A DNA stretch of 64,000 bases, from NCBI GenBank assembly GCA_947488845.1, contig CANLBM010000008.1:62001-126000 (forward strand), in the 5' to 3' direction. This DNA comes from an uncultured Sphingomonadaceae bacterium. GTDB taxonomy: Bacteria > Pseudomonadota > Alphaproteobacteria > Sphingomonadales > Sphingomonadaceae. Made by a program: the position numbers and the translations under genes. Below are positions 28,289 through 37,987 of the stretch, piece after piece. Numbering within the stretch: position 1 is the first letter of the stretch; the number at the start of each line of letters is the position of its first letter. Under the pieces are notes generated by a model. That model was not told the DNA's origin. It searched no databases and worked only from the letters and a program-made list of their open reading frames with translations.

Positions 28289-29082
28289 AACTGGGTACGC
28301 AGCGACCATAGTTCCGGAAAGGCCCGCTTGCCCACCGTGCTCTGCAGATAGGAAACGCCAGCGGTTCCGCCCGTACCCATTTTGCCGCCGATGATCCGTT
28401 CGACCGTCAGCACATGCTTGTGCCGCCAAGTCGCCATCGCATCATCGAGATCAACCAGCTTCTCGGCCAGCTGATAGAGCTCCCAATATTGCTCGGGATT
28501 GCGATAGACTTCCAGAAAGGCCGCCTCGACCTGTTTGGATGGTTGATGGGATTGCGCAAAATCACGATCCAGCAGATCCGGAGCAATATCAAAGCCGGCC
28601 CGCGCCAGCGCGGCGATGGCATCATCCCAGATGCTCGACTGGTCGAGCGCCGCCTGCATCGCCGCCTGTGCTTCGGGTCGATCCTCCTGATATTTTAAAA
28701 ACGCCTTGTCCTTGAGGCCGAGCATATATTCCACGGTCCGGAACTGGTCGGACTGGAAGCCGGAGCTGGTCCCCAGCACATGACGAAAGCGCGTATAATC
28801 GCTGGGCGTCATCGTCGACAATACATCCCAGCTCAACGTCATAACTGCCTGGATGCGGCTGACCCTTGCCAACGCCTTATAGGCAGGCACGATCGCGTCG
28901 GCGGCTATTTGCTGTTTGGCGAAGCGCATCTCGCGAATGATTTGCTTGAGCCAGAGTTCCTTGGTCTGGTGTATGATGATGAACAACATTTCATCGTCCA
29001 GATCAGATCGGGGGTGCTGGGCGTCGAGCAATGTATCAAGCGCCAGATAGCGCGCATAGGTCATCGAGGATTTATCGGTCAT
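28285..29082 (-). CDS. kynA: Tryptophan 2,3-dioxygenase
   Basis: Haem enzyme opening the indole ring of tryptophan to N-formylkynurenine. 265 residues: MTYARYLALDTLLDAQHPRS, FIIIHQTKELWLKQII, the substrate-site segment DYTRFRHVLGTSSGFQSDQF, and WRHKHVLTVERIIGGKMGTG with the proximal haem His. ATG 29082 is chosen as the first methionine with family-like sequence. The arylformamidase gene kynB is not in the window. Confidence 0.95.
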   Translation of the reverse strand: MTDKSSMTYARYLALDTLLDAQHPRSDLDDEMLFIIIHQTKELWLKQIIREMRFAKQQIAADAIVPAYKALARVSRIQAVMTLSWDVLSTMTPSDYTRFRHVLGTSSGFQSDQFRTVEYMLGLKDKAFLKYQEDRPEAQAAMQAALDQSSIWDDAIAALARAGFDIAPDLLDRDFAQSHQPSKQVEAAFLEVYRNPEQYWELYQLAEKLVDLDDAMATWRHKHVLTVERIIGGKMGTGGTAGVSYLQSTVGKRAFPELWSLRTQL

Positions 29083-29199
29083 GCGGAAGTGTAACGCTGC
29101 GGAACCGTTATGGGAAGAGCATCGATGTCGATGGCCAGCCAGCCTTTGCAATCACCAGAATGGTGTTCAAAGGCCCGAGTTTTGTTAAATTTTTTTATG

Positions 29200-29217
29200 A
29201 ATCCCAAGATTGGGATT
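29200..29217. promoter_or_regulatory. 18-base inverted repeat between kynA and tRNA-Cys
   Basis: AATCCCAA-GA-TTGGGATT, perfect eight-base arms. It lies seven bases past the tRNA-Cys 3' end and 118 bases upstream of kynA. With T residues only on the kynA side of the opposite strand it is a poor intrinsic terminator in the tRNA direction; it may be a processing site, weak terminator or a kynA operator. Confidence 0.4.
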
Positions 29218-29223
29218 GCTCTC

Positions 29224-29297
29224 TGGAGGCCCGACCCGGAATCGAACCGGGGTGCGCGGATTTGCAATCCGCTGCGTCACCACTCCGCCATCGGGCC
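29224..29297 (-). tRNA. tRNA-Cys (GCA)
   Basis: On the minus strand the acceptor GGCCCGA pairs with TCGGGCC. The anticodon loop is ATTGCAAA with anticodon GCA in stem GCGGATTGCAAATCCGC, and the T loop is GGTTCGATTCC. The discriminator base is U, as required for cysteine tRNA, and CCA is encoded. 74 bases in all. Confidence 0.97.
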
Positions 29298-29549
29298 GGA
29301 GAGAGGGCGCGAATTGCTTCGCTTTGCCGGTAAAGTCAACCCAAACTTGCATCATCCGTTTTTGGTCGTGCATATTGTCAGAAATGGCCTGATTGTCGCG
29401 CAAAAGACGCAGTCGGTATAAATTCGCCGGATTCCATCTTGGCGCAGGTGCCAAGCCCCGCTAGAAGCGACAAAATCTCATCCATAGTGTATTGTGTTAA
29501 TAATACAGGCGTGGCATGGACGAAAAACATATTTTGGAAGGATCGACTC

Positions 29550-30203
29550 TTGGGTCAGGAAAATTTCAAGCAGATGCGCAAAGCCATGGTGGTCAGCCAG
29601 TTGCGCACGACTGACGTCAGTGATCCGCGTGTTATCGCGGCCATGAGTCATGTTCCTCGCGAAGATTTTGTGCCCGCTGCCCAGCGCAGCTTCGCTTATG
29701 CTGACCGCGGCGTTCAGGTCGGAGAAGGTCGCGCTTTAAATCCGCCGCTCACCACCGGGCGATTGTTGAATGTCGCGCATGTGACAAAGTATGACAATGT
29801 CTTGCTGATCGGCGCGGCAACGGGCTATACCGCTGCTGTTGCGGCCCAACTTGCCGGATCGGTGACAGCGATCGAAGCGAATGCAAAACTGGCGGCGACT
29901 GCAAAGAAAAATCTGGCTGGCGTTGAAGGAATCACGATTGAAACGGCCGAACATGCAAACGGCTGGAGCCAATCGGCACCTTATTCCGTGATCGTTATTG
30001 ATGGAGTGGTGGATCAGATTCCCCAAACCCTGGTCGATCAACTCGCCCCGGACGGGCGAATCGTGGCGGCAGTCATGAATGACGGCGTATCGCGCCTTGC
30101 CTTGGGTCGCACTGCTGGGGAGCATGTCGGCTATCAATATTTTGCCGATTGCGGGGGATGTCACCTGCCCGGTTTTGAAAAAGCAAAAACCTTCACTTTT
30201 TAA
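29550..30203 (+). CDS. pcm: Protein-L-isoaspartate O-methyltransferase
   Basis: SAM-dependent repair methyltransferase acting on isoaspartyl residues. 217 residues if started at TTG 29550, where GGAAGGA lies seven bases upstream; ATG 29574 is the alternative but lacks a ribosome site. Family motifs are VPREDFVPAAQRSFAYADR, LTTGRLLNVAH and the SAM loop VLLIGAATGYTAAVAAQL. The usual VLEIGTGSGY-type glycines are partly altered to GAATGY. First gene of the conserved alphaproteobacterial run pcm-tolC-popZ-valS. Confidence 0.9.
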   Translation: MGQENFKQMRKAMVVSQLRTTDVSDPRVIAAMSHVPREDFVPAAQRSFAYADRGVQVGEGRALNPPLTTGRLLNVAHVTKYDNVLLIGAATGYTAAVAAQLAGSVTAIEANAKLAATAKKNLAGVEGITIETAEHANGWSQSAPYSVIVIDGVVDQIPQTLVDQLAPDGRIVAAVMNDGVSRLALGRTAGEHVGYQYFADCGGCHLPGFEKAKTFTF

Positions 30204-30224
30204 GGTGTTCGGGAGAGATTTGAG

Positions 30225-31688
30225 ATGAATAGACGTCGCCTTTTTGCTGGAACGGTTATCCTGACGCTGCTGTCTGCACCAGTGCAGGCAGACACGCTGC
30301 GCGATGCCCTGGTGGCTGCTTATCAAACAAATCCGACCCTGTCCGGCGCGCGCGCAGCCCAGCGGGCGACCGACGAGACAGTCGCGATCGCCAAAGCCGA
30401 TGGCCGGCCCAGAGCGACCACCGATTTTGGTTTTCAGGAAAACTTCCTGCGGAGCGCCAATAGCTTCACCGCACCTCTGCGCCAGTCCACTGCGGGCGGT
30501 TCGGTCACTGTGCCAATTTACTCGGGCGGAGCGGTAAAAAATGCCGTCCGCGCCGCCAGAACCAGAGTCGAAGCGGGCCAGCTGGACCTCCGCGCAACCG
30601 AGGCGAGTCTTTTCAGCAATGTCGTCGCCACCTATATGGACGTTATCCGCGACACCGCGATCGTCAAACTGAACCGGGCAAATGTCGGTGTTCTCTCGGT
30701 CAATCTGGAAGCGACCAGCGATCGGTTCGAAATCGGCGATTTGACCCGCACCGACGTGGCCCAATCGGAATCCCGGCTGGAAATTGCAAAGGGCGATCTG
30801 GAAACCGTGCGTGCGAGTCTCATCCGCAGCAAGGAAAATTACATCGCGCTGGTCGGACACGAACCCGGAGATCTGGAAGCTCCTCCGCCATTGCCGAACC
30901 TTCCCGAAACACCGGATCAGGCCGTCGATATCGCGCTAACATATAATCCGGACCTGCTCGCAGCCAAGGAACGCACCGCGGCCGCGGAATTCGATATCAA
31001 AGCAGCACGAGCGTCCAACAAACCTACGGTTTCGACTTATGCCCAAGGGCGCTATTTGAATTACCATGGTACGCTCGGCGGGAATATTGCCGGCACAACT
31101 TTCATTCAGGAACAATCCACTGCAGAAGTGGGCATTCAGGCAACCATGCCGATTTACCAGGGTGGCCGCCCGGCTGCGCAAATCCGTCAGGCACAAGCGC
31201 GCTCTGGCCAGACTTACGAGCAGCTGATTGCGGTCGAGCGCGATGTCATTTCGCAGACCCGCGCGGCCTATTCCAGCTGGCGCGCATCGGAACGGGTGAT
31301 CCAGTCCTCGGAGCGCGCCGTCGCTGCTGCCAGCCTGTCGCTGGAAGGTGTGCGGGCAGAAAATTCCGTCGGCAACCGGACCATTTTGGACATATTGAAC
31401 GCCGAGCAGGAATTGCTCAACGCGCAAGTGCAGCTGGTGACCGCACGGCGCAACAGCTATGTCGCCGGTTTTTCCCTGCTCGCAGCGATGGGCCGGGCGG
31501 AAGCGCGCGATCTGGGGCTGGAAGGTGGGCCGCTTTATGATCCGAAAGTCAATTACGAGCGGGTCGACGATATGTTCTATGACTATCAAAGCGATCCGAA
31601 TCCGGAACCGCAGGCAACCAGAACCGTTGACACTCAGGCCCAAAAAGCGGAGATAGAGCCGTTGCCTGAGATACCGACGCGCCGATAG
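30225..31688 (+). CDS. tolC: TolC-family outer membrane efflux channel
   Basis: Outer-membrane tunnel for type I secretion and efflux pumps. 487 residues with a signal peptide (FAGTVILTLLSAPVQA, cleavage before DTLRDAL). It shows the two homologous halves of the TolC fold, each with LxxALxxAYQTNPTL-like helices and beta-barrel strands; the C-terminal half has NRTILDILNAEQELLNAQVQ. A charged tail of about 45 residues follows. It begins 21 bases after pcm with AGAGATTTGAG as ribosome site. Confidence 0.94.
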   Translation: MNRRRLFAGTVILTLLSAPVQADTLRDALVAAYQTNPTLSGARAAQRATDETVAIAKADGRPRATTDFGFQENFLRSANSFTAPLRQSTAGGSVTVPIYSGGAVKNAVRAARTRVEAGQLDLRATEASLFSNVVATYMDVIRDTAIVKLNRANVGVLSVNLEATSDRFEIGDLTRTDVAQSESRLEIAKGDLETVRASLIRSKENYIALVGHEPGDLEAPPPLPNLPETPDQAVDIALTYNPDLLAAKERTAAAEFDIKAARASNKPTVSTYAQGRYLNYHGTLGGNIAGTTFIQEQSTAEVGIQATMPIYQGGRPAAQIRQAQARSGQTYEQLIAVERDVISQTRAAYSSWRASERVIQSSERAVAAASLSLEGVRAENSVGNRTILDILNAEQELLNAQVQLVTARRNSYVAGFSLLAAMGRAEARDLGLEGGPLYDPKVNYERVDDMFYDYQSDPNPEPQATRTVDTQAQKAEIEPLPEIPTRR

Positions 31689-31743
31689 AATGAATAGCGT
31701 CGATTGGTTTCGGCGGCAGAGTATAAGCTTGGGGGTTTCGCAC

Positions 31744-32223
31744 ATGGCCGAACAGAACAGGGAATCATCGATGGAGGAAATCCTCTCGTCGATCAAACGC
31801 ATCATCGCCGATGACAAGGCGATCGACGAGGATCGCCCCCAGCAACGTCGGAAAGCTCCGCTGAAACCAGCGCTGCAGGCTGTCCCGGATATCAAGCCGG
31901 CGAACGAAGAAGTGCTTGAACTGACCAACGAGTTGCCGGAAGCAGACAATCCATCCGCACAAGGCGTCTTTGGAGACCGCCGCAAGGAAGAGCGGCTGAT
32001 CGACGACAACAAGCTCGATAGCATGCGCCAATCGCTCTCGGCGCTGGTAGAAAAAGGCGCAATGGAACGCCGGCTACCACAACATCAGTCAGGTGGCACG
32101 TCGCTCGAAGACCTGACCCGTGAATTGATGCGACCGCTCATCAAGCAGTGGCTGGACCAGAATCTGCCCGACCTCGTCGAAGAATTGGTGTCCCGGGAAA
32201 TCCAGCGGTTAAGCGACAAATAG
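31744..32223 (+). CDS. popZ: PopZ-like polar organising protein (DUF2497)
   Basis: 159 residues with the N-terminal helix SMEEILSSIKRIIADDKA, an acidic, proline-containing disordered middle and a C-terminal helical assembly domain LEDLTRELMRPLIKQWLDQN with LPDLVEELVSREIQRLS. This is the DUF2497/PopZ layout; in Caulobacter PopZ forms the polar microdomain that anchors chromosome origins. ATG 31744 follows GGGGG. It sits between tolC and valS as in related genomes. Confidence 0.9.
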   Translation: MAEQNRESSMEEILSSIKRIIADDKAIDEDRPQQRRKAPLKPALQAVPDIKPANEEVLELTNELPEADNPSAQGVFGDRRKEERLIDDNKLDSMRQSLSALVEKGAMERRLPQHQSGGTSLEDLTRELMRPLIKQWLDQNLPDLVEELVSREIQRLSDK

Positions 32224-32278
32224 GGCCGCATTCCTAATCCCAATTGCCTTGTCAGATAGCCGTGCTAGACTATCGGCC

Positions 32279-34369
32279 ATGACAAAATTTTCAAAATCAT
32301 TCAGCACCGCTCTCCTCCTGACAGCGTTTACCGCCCCTACATTCGCGTCGGCACGCCCGATGACCGTGGAAGATCTTGCCACGTTGAAACGCATGGGTTC
32401 TGTTGCCGTTTCTCCGGACGAGAAATTTGCCGTCTATGACGTCACCGAAACCGAACCGGAGAGGTACGAACGGTCCAGCGCGCTCTATCTCCTCGACCTG
32501 AACACACCCGATGCAGTACCGTCCCGGATCGCAGATCAGGCTGGCAAAAGCGAACATAGCCCCGCTTATGCGCCGGATGGCAGTCTATATTATCTAAGCG
32601 ACGCCAGCGGCTCCGAGCAGCTTTGGCATGCTGTTATTGCGCCAGGGGGTAATGTCGGTGAATCGGTGCAAGCGAGTGATTTAAAAGCCGATATCTCCGG
32701 TTTCAAAATATCGCACAGCGGAGACAAGATTGCGCTGTGGGGCGATATCGCCAGAGACTGCCCGACCTTCGGCTGCGAAGACGACGGTAACAAGGCAGAG
32801 CCCGGCCCCGGAACCGGTCGCGAATATGACGAGCTGTTCATCCGCCACTGGTCGAGCTGGGAAACGCCCGGCAATTACAGCCGGATTTTCGCCTTTGACC
32901 TGGCAGACGGAAAAGTCGCGGGAGACGGCACCGCACTAGATGGTGATCTCGTGGGGGACAGCCCATCCAAACCATTCGGTGGCGGAGAAGAAATCACCTG
33001 GGTCCCGGGCGAGGATGGCGTCTTCTTCACCCTCAGAACCGCTGACCGGAACGAGCCGAAGTCGACAAATCTCGATATTTACGGCGCGATGGTCAATGGC
33101 AAGGAGACCGTCAATTTCACCGGCCAGAACAAGGCTACCGACACGCTGCCCGCCTTTTCATCGGACGGCGAATGGCTGGCCTGGGCAGCGATGGAGCGAC
33201 CAGGTTATGAGGCCGATCGTCTGGTCGTAAAACTTCGCAAACAGGGCAGTGATGAGGACGAAGCTATAGCCTTGACCAAGGACTGGGACCGCTCGGTCGG
33301 ATCGATCGTCTGGACGCCGGACAATAAACATCTCATCGTTACCGCTCAGGAAGTGCTTGATCATCCCGCATTCGCGGTTGAAGTCGAAACGAGCAAAGTC
33401 ACGCGCCTGACACCGGGCGGCAATGTCGGCTCGACCATTCCGTTGCAGGACGGCTCGCTGATTTACACCATGAACAGCCTGCAGGCGCCCACCGACCTGT
33501 ATCGCCGTTCGGCAGACGGCACGATCACACAGCTGACGAATATCAATGGCACCGAACTGGCCGAGATCGACAAGGTCGATATCCAGAGGTTCGACTTTGT
33601 CGGTGCCGACGGAGAGCAGGTCTGGGGGCAGATCATCAAGCCCCAAGGCGCGACCGGCAAGCTGCCAATGGCATTTCTCGTCCACGGCGGCCCCCAGAGC
33701 AGTTTCGGCAACAGCTGGTCGACCCGCTGGAATCCGAAAGTAATGGCAGCCCAGGGCTATGCTGCGGTTACCATCGATTTCCATGGTTCTGCCGGTTACG
33801 GCCAGGAATTTACCGACAGCATCAATCAGGATTGGGGCGGCAAGCCGCTGGAAGACCTGAAGCTGGGCTATGCAGCGGCGCTGGAAATCGATCCGCAAAT
33901 CGACGGCGAGCGGTCCTGCGCTCTCGGTGGCTCCTATGGCGGCTATATGATGAACTGGATCGCCGGCAACTGGCCCGACCGCTTTGACTGCCTGATCAAC
34001 CATGCCGGTGTTTTCGATTTGCGCGCGATGGCGCTGAGCACCGAAGAGCTGTGGTTCGATCAGTGGGATCATGGCGGCAACTGGTGGTCACGCCCCAATC
34101 CCGAAAAATGGAATCCCGTCAACAAGATCGCCAACTGGAAAACACCAACGCTGTTCATCCATGGCGAAAAGGATTTCCGCATTCCCTATACCCAGAGTAT
34201 CATGCCGTTCACGGTTTCCCAGGAAATGGAAATTCCCTCCAAATTGCTGATTTTCCCGGACGAGAATCACTGGGTGCTCAAGGGCAAGAATAGCGTTCAA
34301 TGGTATCGCACGGTATTTGACTGGATGGGCAAGTGGACATCGGCTGATAGTCAGGAAGGCGCAGACTAG
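32279..34369 (+). CDS. S9 family peptidase (acylaminoacyl-peptidase-like), exported
   Basis: 696 residues with a signal peptide (SFSTALLLTAFTAPTFASA). The N-terminal propeller covers about 25-420. The catalytic domain has Ser in LGGSYGGYMMNWIAG, Asp in GEKDFRIPYTQS and His in FPDENHWVLKG. MVHGGPQSSFGNSWSTRWNP-type oxyanion sequence is present as VHGGPQSSFGNSWSTRW. It is the second S9 enzyme in the window and separates popZ from valS. Start at ATG 32279 for the signal peptide; ribosome site weak. Confidence 0.9.
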   Translation: MTKFSKSFSTALLLTAFTAPTFASARPMTVEDLATLKRMGSVAVSPDEKFAVYDVTETEPERYERSSALYLLDLNTPDAVPSRIADQAGKSEHSPAYAPDGSLYYLSDASGSEQLWHAVIAPGGNVGESVQASDLKADISGFKISHSGDKIALWGDIARDCPTFGCEDDGNKAEPGPGTGREYDELFIRHWSSWETPGNYSRIFAFDLADGKVAGDGTALDGDLVGDSPSKPFGGGEEITWVPGEDGVFFTLRTADRNEPKSTNLDIYGAMVNGKETVNFTGQNKATDTLPAFSSDGEWLAWAAMERPGYEADRLVVKLRKQGSDEDEAIALTKDWDRSVGSIVWTPDNKHLIVTAQEVLDHPAFAVEVETSKVTRLTPGGNVGSTIPLQDGSLIYTMNSLQAPTDLYRRSADGTITQLTNINGTELAEIDKVDIQRFDFVGADGEQVWGQIIKPQGATGKLPMAFLVHGGPQSSFGNSWSTRWNPKVMAAQGYAAVTIDFHGSAGYGQEFTDSINQDWGGKPLEDLKLGYAAALEIDPQIDGERSCALGGSYGGYMMNWIAGNWPDRFDCLINHAGVFDLRAMALSTEELWFDQWDHGGNWWSRPNPEKWNPVNKIANWKTPTLFIHGEKDFRIPYTQSIMPFTVSQEMEIPSKLLIFPDENHWVLKGKNSVQWYRTVFDWMGKWTSADSQEGAD

Positions 34370-35040
34370 TGTCCTATTTTTCGACCGAAAATCGCGACGG
34401 CACCACGATCGTCACCCTCACCAATGGCGAACGCAACACGCTCCATCCCGAGTTGCTTGAGGAAGGGATCGCGGCCTTGCAGGCGCTGGCGAAAGACCCT
34501 CCCGAAAACGGCATTGTCCTGACCGGAGCCGGCGAACATTTTACCTGCGGCATGGACACAAAAATCGCCGCGGCTCTGGACAAGGCGGGCCAGATTCAGG
34601 CCGCGGCGGCGATTGATCGCTTTGCGGCCGCGCTGCATCGCCTGCCCTGTGCGATGGTGGTTGCGCTAAACGGCAACACGATTGGCGCAGGCGGCATCAT
34701 GGCGCTCGCGGCGGACTGGATTATTGCCGCGCAGGGTGATTACAAGATCGGACTGCCGGAAGCCAAGGCCGGCCTTCCCTTCCCGCCCGTACCGCAAGCG
34801 ATCCTCGATCATTGGCTCGACCCTGTCTGGCGGCGCCGGTTATCACTATCCTCGCATTTGCTGACACCCGTGGAAGCCTTGAGCGCCGGATTGGCAGATG
34901 AATTGGCGGAACCGGCTCAATTATTGGAACTAGCGCTGGTGCGCGTAAAGGAATTGGCGGCTCAGCCGGGATTCAAGGCCTGCAAACGGCAGTTGCGGGC
35001 CAAAGCCAATGCAGAAATTGACGCCATTCTGGCAATCTAA
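34369..35040 (+). CDS. Crotonase-fold enoyl-CoA hydratase/isomerase family protein
   Basis: 223 residues, GTG start at 34369 overlapping the last base of the peptidase stop (TAGTG), so translation is coupled. Oxyanion-hole segments are GEHFTCGMDTK and ALNGNTIGAGGIMALAADWI; the Glu lies in IGLPEAKAGLPFPPV. The C-terminal helices are short. Substrate unknown. It belongs to the same type of short crotonase as the gene at 26332. Confidence 0.87.
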   Translation: MSYFSTENRDGTTIVTLTNGERNTLHPELLEEGIAALQALAKDPPENGIVLTGAGEHFTCGMDTKIAAALDKAGQIQAAAAIDRFAAALHRLPCAMVVALNGNTIGAGGIMALAADWIIAAQGDYKIGLPEAKAGLPFPPVPQAILDHWLDPVWRRRLSLSSHLLTPVEALSAGLADELAEPAQLLELALVRVKELAAQPGFKACKRQLRAKANAEIDAILAI

Positions 35041-35048
35041 TTCCCCGT

Positions 35049-35128
35049 GTCATTGCGAGGAGCAATGCGACGAAGCAATCCAGAGCCGCGCGTACCGCTC
35101 TGGATGACTTCGCTACGCTCACAATGAC
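35049..35128. repeat. Dispersed palindromic repeat upstream of valS
   Basis: Ends GTCATTGCGAG and CTCACAATGAC are inverted copies; inside, CCAGAGC and GCTCTGG form a second stem. About 80 bases. This element type (GTCATTGCGAGGAGCAATGC) recurs in many bacterial genomes. It ends 45 bases before valS. Confidence 0.85.
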
Positions 35129-35173
35129 GATTAGACTGTTGTCTCGCACCAAAACCAATGCCAAAGGCTCAGC

Positions 35174-37894
35174 ATGACCTTAGATAAAAATTTCGACCCC
35201 GCCGCCATTGAAGCACGCTGGTATGAGCATTGGGAAACCAAGGGCCTTTTCCGTCCGGAGCGCGATGATCGCGAGCCGTTCACGATCGTCAACCCGCCGC
35301 CCAATGTTACAGGCAGCCTGCATATCGGCCACGCGCTCGACAATACATTGCAGGACATCATCATCCGGCACGAGCGGCTGAAGGGCAAGGACGCATTGTG
35401 GGTCGTCGGGATGGATCACGCCGGCATCGCCACCCAGATGGTGGTCGAGCGCCAGATGAACGAGCAGCAGCAGAAGCGCACCGATTTCACCCGCGAGGAA
35501 TTTGTCGAGAAAGTCTGGGAGTGGAAAGAGGAAAGCGGCGGCACGATTACCGGGCAGCTGCGCCGGCTGGGCTGTTCGATGGACTGGTCGAACGAGCGCT
35601 TCACCATGGACGAGGGCATGAACGAGGCCGTGCTCAAGGTCTTTGTCGATCTCTATAATGATGGCCTGATCTATCGCGACAAGCGGCTGGTCAACTGGGA
35701 CCCGGCCTTGAAAACCGCGATCTCCGATCTGGAAGTTGAGACCAGCGACACCAAGGGCAGTTTCTGGCATTTCAAATATCCGCTCGCTGACGGCGTGACG
35801 CTGGATAACGGGCAAGACTATATCGAGGTCGCAACCACACGGCCGGAAACGATGCTGGCCGATATGGCGGTTGCCGTGCACCCAAGCGATGACCGCTATA
35901 AGAGCGTTATCGGCAAGGAAATTCAACAGCCGATTACGGGACGCCGGTTCAAGATCGTAGCCGATGAACATGCCGATCCGGAACTGGGTTCCGGCGCGGT
36001 GAAAATCACCCCTGGCCATGATTTCAACGATTTCGAGGTTGGCAAGCGAGCCGGTTTCGCGGCTGGCGAAATGCTCAACATGCTCGATGGCGAGGCCAAT
36101 GTCTGCCAGACGGCGGACGGTCTGGTGCCCGAGGAATATATCGGTCTGCACAGGTTCCGGAAAGACGGCGTCAACGGCGCCCGCGAACTGGTTGTCCAGC
36201 AGATGAAGGAACAGGGCTACCTGATCCCGCATGTGTCAAAGAACAAGGACGGCGAACAGGTCGAACATGACGCCGAACCGCGCACCATTGCCACGCCCTT
36301 CGGCGACCGCGGCGGCGTGGTTATCGAGCCATGGCTGACCGATCAATGGTATGTCGATGCCGAAACCCTCGCCCAACCGGCGATCAAGGCGGTTCGCGAC
36401 GGCGATATCGAGATCGTTCCGAAGAGCTGGGAAAAGACCTATTTCAACTGGATGGAGAATATCCAGCCCTGGTGCGTCTCGCGGCAGCTCTGGTGGGGAC
36501 ACCGGATTCCGGCATGGTTTGACGAGAATGGCAAAATTTACGTCGCCATGGATGAAGCATCAGCGCAGGCGCAAGCTGGCGCAGATGTCGCGCTTACCCG
36601 CGACCCCGACGTTCTCGACACATGGTTTTCCTCCGCCCTATGGCCTTTCGGCACATTGGGCTGGCCGGAGAAGACCAAGGATCTGGAACGCCATTATCCG
36701 AATGACCTGCTGATCTCCGGCTTTGATATCCTGTTCTTCTGGGACGCGCGGATGGCGATGCAGGGCATCCAGTTCATGAAGGAAGTCCCGTGGAAGAGGC
36801 TCTATCTGCACGGCCTGGTGCGCGCCGAAGATGGCTCGAAAATGTCCAAGTCGAAGGGCAATGTCGTCGATCCGCTAGGTCTGATCGACCAATATGGCGC
36901 AGATGCGCTACGCTTCTTCATGGCGGCAATGGAAAGCCAGGGCCGCGACATCAAGATGGATGACAAGCGGGTCGAAGGCTATCGCAATTTCGCCACCAAG
37001 CTGTGGAATGCCTCCCGCTTCTGCGAAGTAAACGGTATCGGCGCAAGCAAGACGCTCGCTGCCCCCGAAGCCGCCCTGCCCGTAAATCGCTGGATCATCA
37101 GCGAGGTGGTCGAAACCCAGCGCGCACTCGACAAGGCACTGACCGACCTGCGCTTCGATGCGGCAGCCAACACCATCTATCACTTCACCTGGGACCGCTT
37201 CTGCGACTGGTATCTCGAGCTGATCAAGCCCGTTTTGCAGGGCGAGGATGCCAGCGCGGCAGACGAAACCCGCACCATCGCCGGTTGGGTGCTCGACCAG
37301 ATCATCGTCATGCTCCACCCATTCATGCCGTTCATTACGGAAGAGCTCTGGCACAGCATGGGCGACAGAAAATATGATCTGATCGTCGCCAAATGGCCCG
37401 AGCCGAAAGCGGAAATCGACAAGGAAGCAAAAGACGAAGTCGACTGGCTCATTCGTCTTATCTCGGCCGCTCGCACGGCAAAAGTCGAACTCAACATTCC
37501 GCCCGGAACAAAAATGTCCGCCCATGTCCGTGATGGCGACGATGCTCTGGCAAAACGCATTCAGCGGCAAGGCTCTGCGCTGGACCGTGTCGGCAGGCTG
37601 GAAAGCTTTTCCTTTGATGCTGCCCCGGAAGGCGCGACAGCCCAGATTGTGGTAGACGGTGCAACTTATGTTCTGCCACTGGCAGGTGCCGTCGATTTCG
37701 AAGCAGAAAAAGCACGGCTAACCAAAGCGCTGCAAGCATCGCGGAAAGAAGCCCAATCTTTGTCAGGCCGTCTCGGCAACGCCAATTTCGTCGAAAAGGC
37801 GAAACCGGAAGCGGTCGAAAAAGCTCGTTCCGACCTGTCCGACAAAGAAGCGGAAGCCGAACGGTTACAGGCGGCGATAGATCGGCTGGGATAA
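35174..37894 (+). CDS. valS: Valine--tRNA ligase
   Basis: Charges tRNA-Val. 906 residues, class I synthetase: HIGH signature in [10 protein letters not shown] (residues 50-53), CP1 editing domain in the 190-400 range, KMSKS at 556-560 in [17 protein letters not shown], anticodon-binding domain, and the C-terminal coiled coil from about 835 ([18 protein letters not shown]) characteristic of ValS. Start at ATG 35174. Last gene of the pcm-tolC-popZ-valS neighbourhood. Confidence 0.97.
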   Translation: MTLDKNFDPAAIEARWYEHWETKGLFRPERDDREPFTIVNPPPNVTGSLHIGHALDNTLQDIIIRHERLKGKDALWVVGMDHAGIATQMVVERQMNEQQQKRTDFTREEFVEKVWEWKEESGGTITGQLRRLGCSMDWSNERFTMDEGMNEAVLKVFVDLYNDGLIYRDKRLVNWDPALKTAISDLEVETSDTKGSFWHFKYPLADGVTLDNGQDYIEVATTRPETMLADMAVAVHPSDDRYKSVIGKEIQQPITGRRFKIVADEHADPELGSGAVKITPGHDFNDFEVGKRAGFAAGEMLNMLDGEANVCQTADGLVPEEYIGLHRFRKDGVNGARELVVQQMKEQGYLIPHVSKNKDGEQVEHDAEPRTIATPFGDRGGVVIEPWLTDQWYVDAETLAQPAIKAVRDGDIEIVPKSWEKTYFNWMENIQPWCVSRQLWWGHRIPAWFDENGKIYVAMDEASAQAQAGADVALTRDPDVLDTWFSSALWPFGTLGWPEKTKDLERHYPNDLLISGFDILFFWDARMAMQGIQFMKEVPWKRLYLHGLVRAEDGSKMSKSKGNVVDPLGLIDQYGADALRFFMAAMESQGRDIKMDDKRVEGYRNFATKLWNASRFCEVNGIGASKTLAAPEAALPVNRWIISEVVETQRALDKALTDLRFDAAANTIYHFTWDRFCDWYLELIKPVLQGEDASAADETRTIAGWVLDQIIVMLHPFMPFITEELWHSMGDRKYDLIVAKWPEPKAEIDKEAKDEVDWLIRLISAARTAKVELNIPPGTKMSAHVRDGDDALAKRIQRQGSALDRVGRLESFSFDAAPEGATAQIVVDGATYVLPLAGAVDFEAEKARLTKALQASRKEAQSLSGRLGNANFVEKAKPEAVEKARSDLSDKEAEAERLQAAIDRLG

Positions 37895-37987
37895 TATTGC
37901 TCTAGAATATCAGCAATTTGGCTAAATTTGGAACCAATCGGAGATGGTTCTCCGCCTTCGCGGCGATACTAGCTTCCGATATTTCGC

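Noticed and set aside
29439..29549. N-terminal extension of pcm from 29439
   Set aside because: It would start inside the promoter region and has no ribosome site; TTG 29550 has GGAAGGA at proper spacing.
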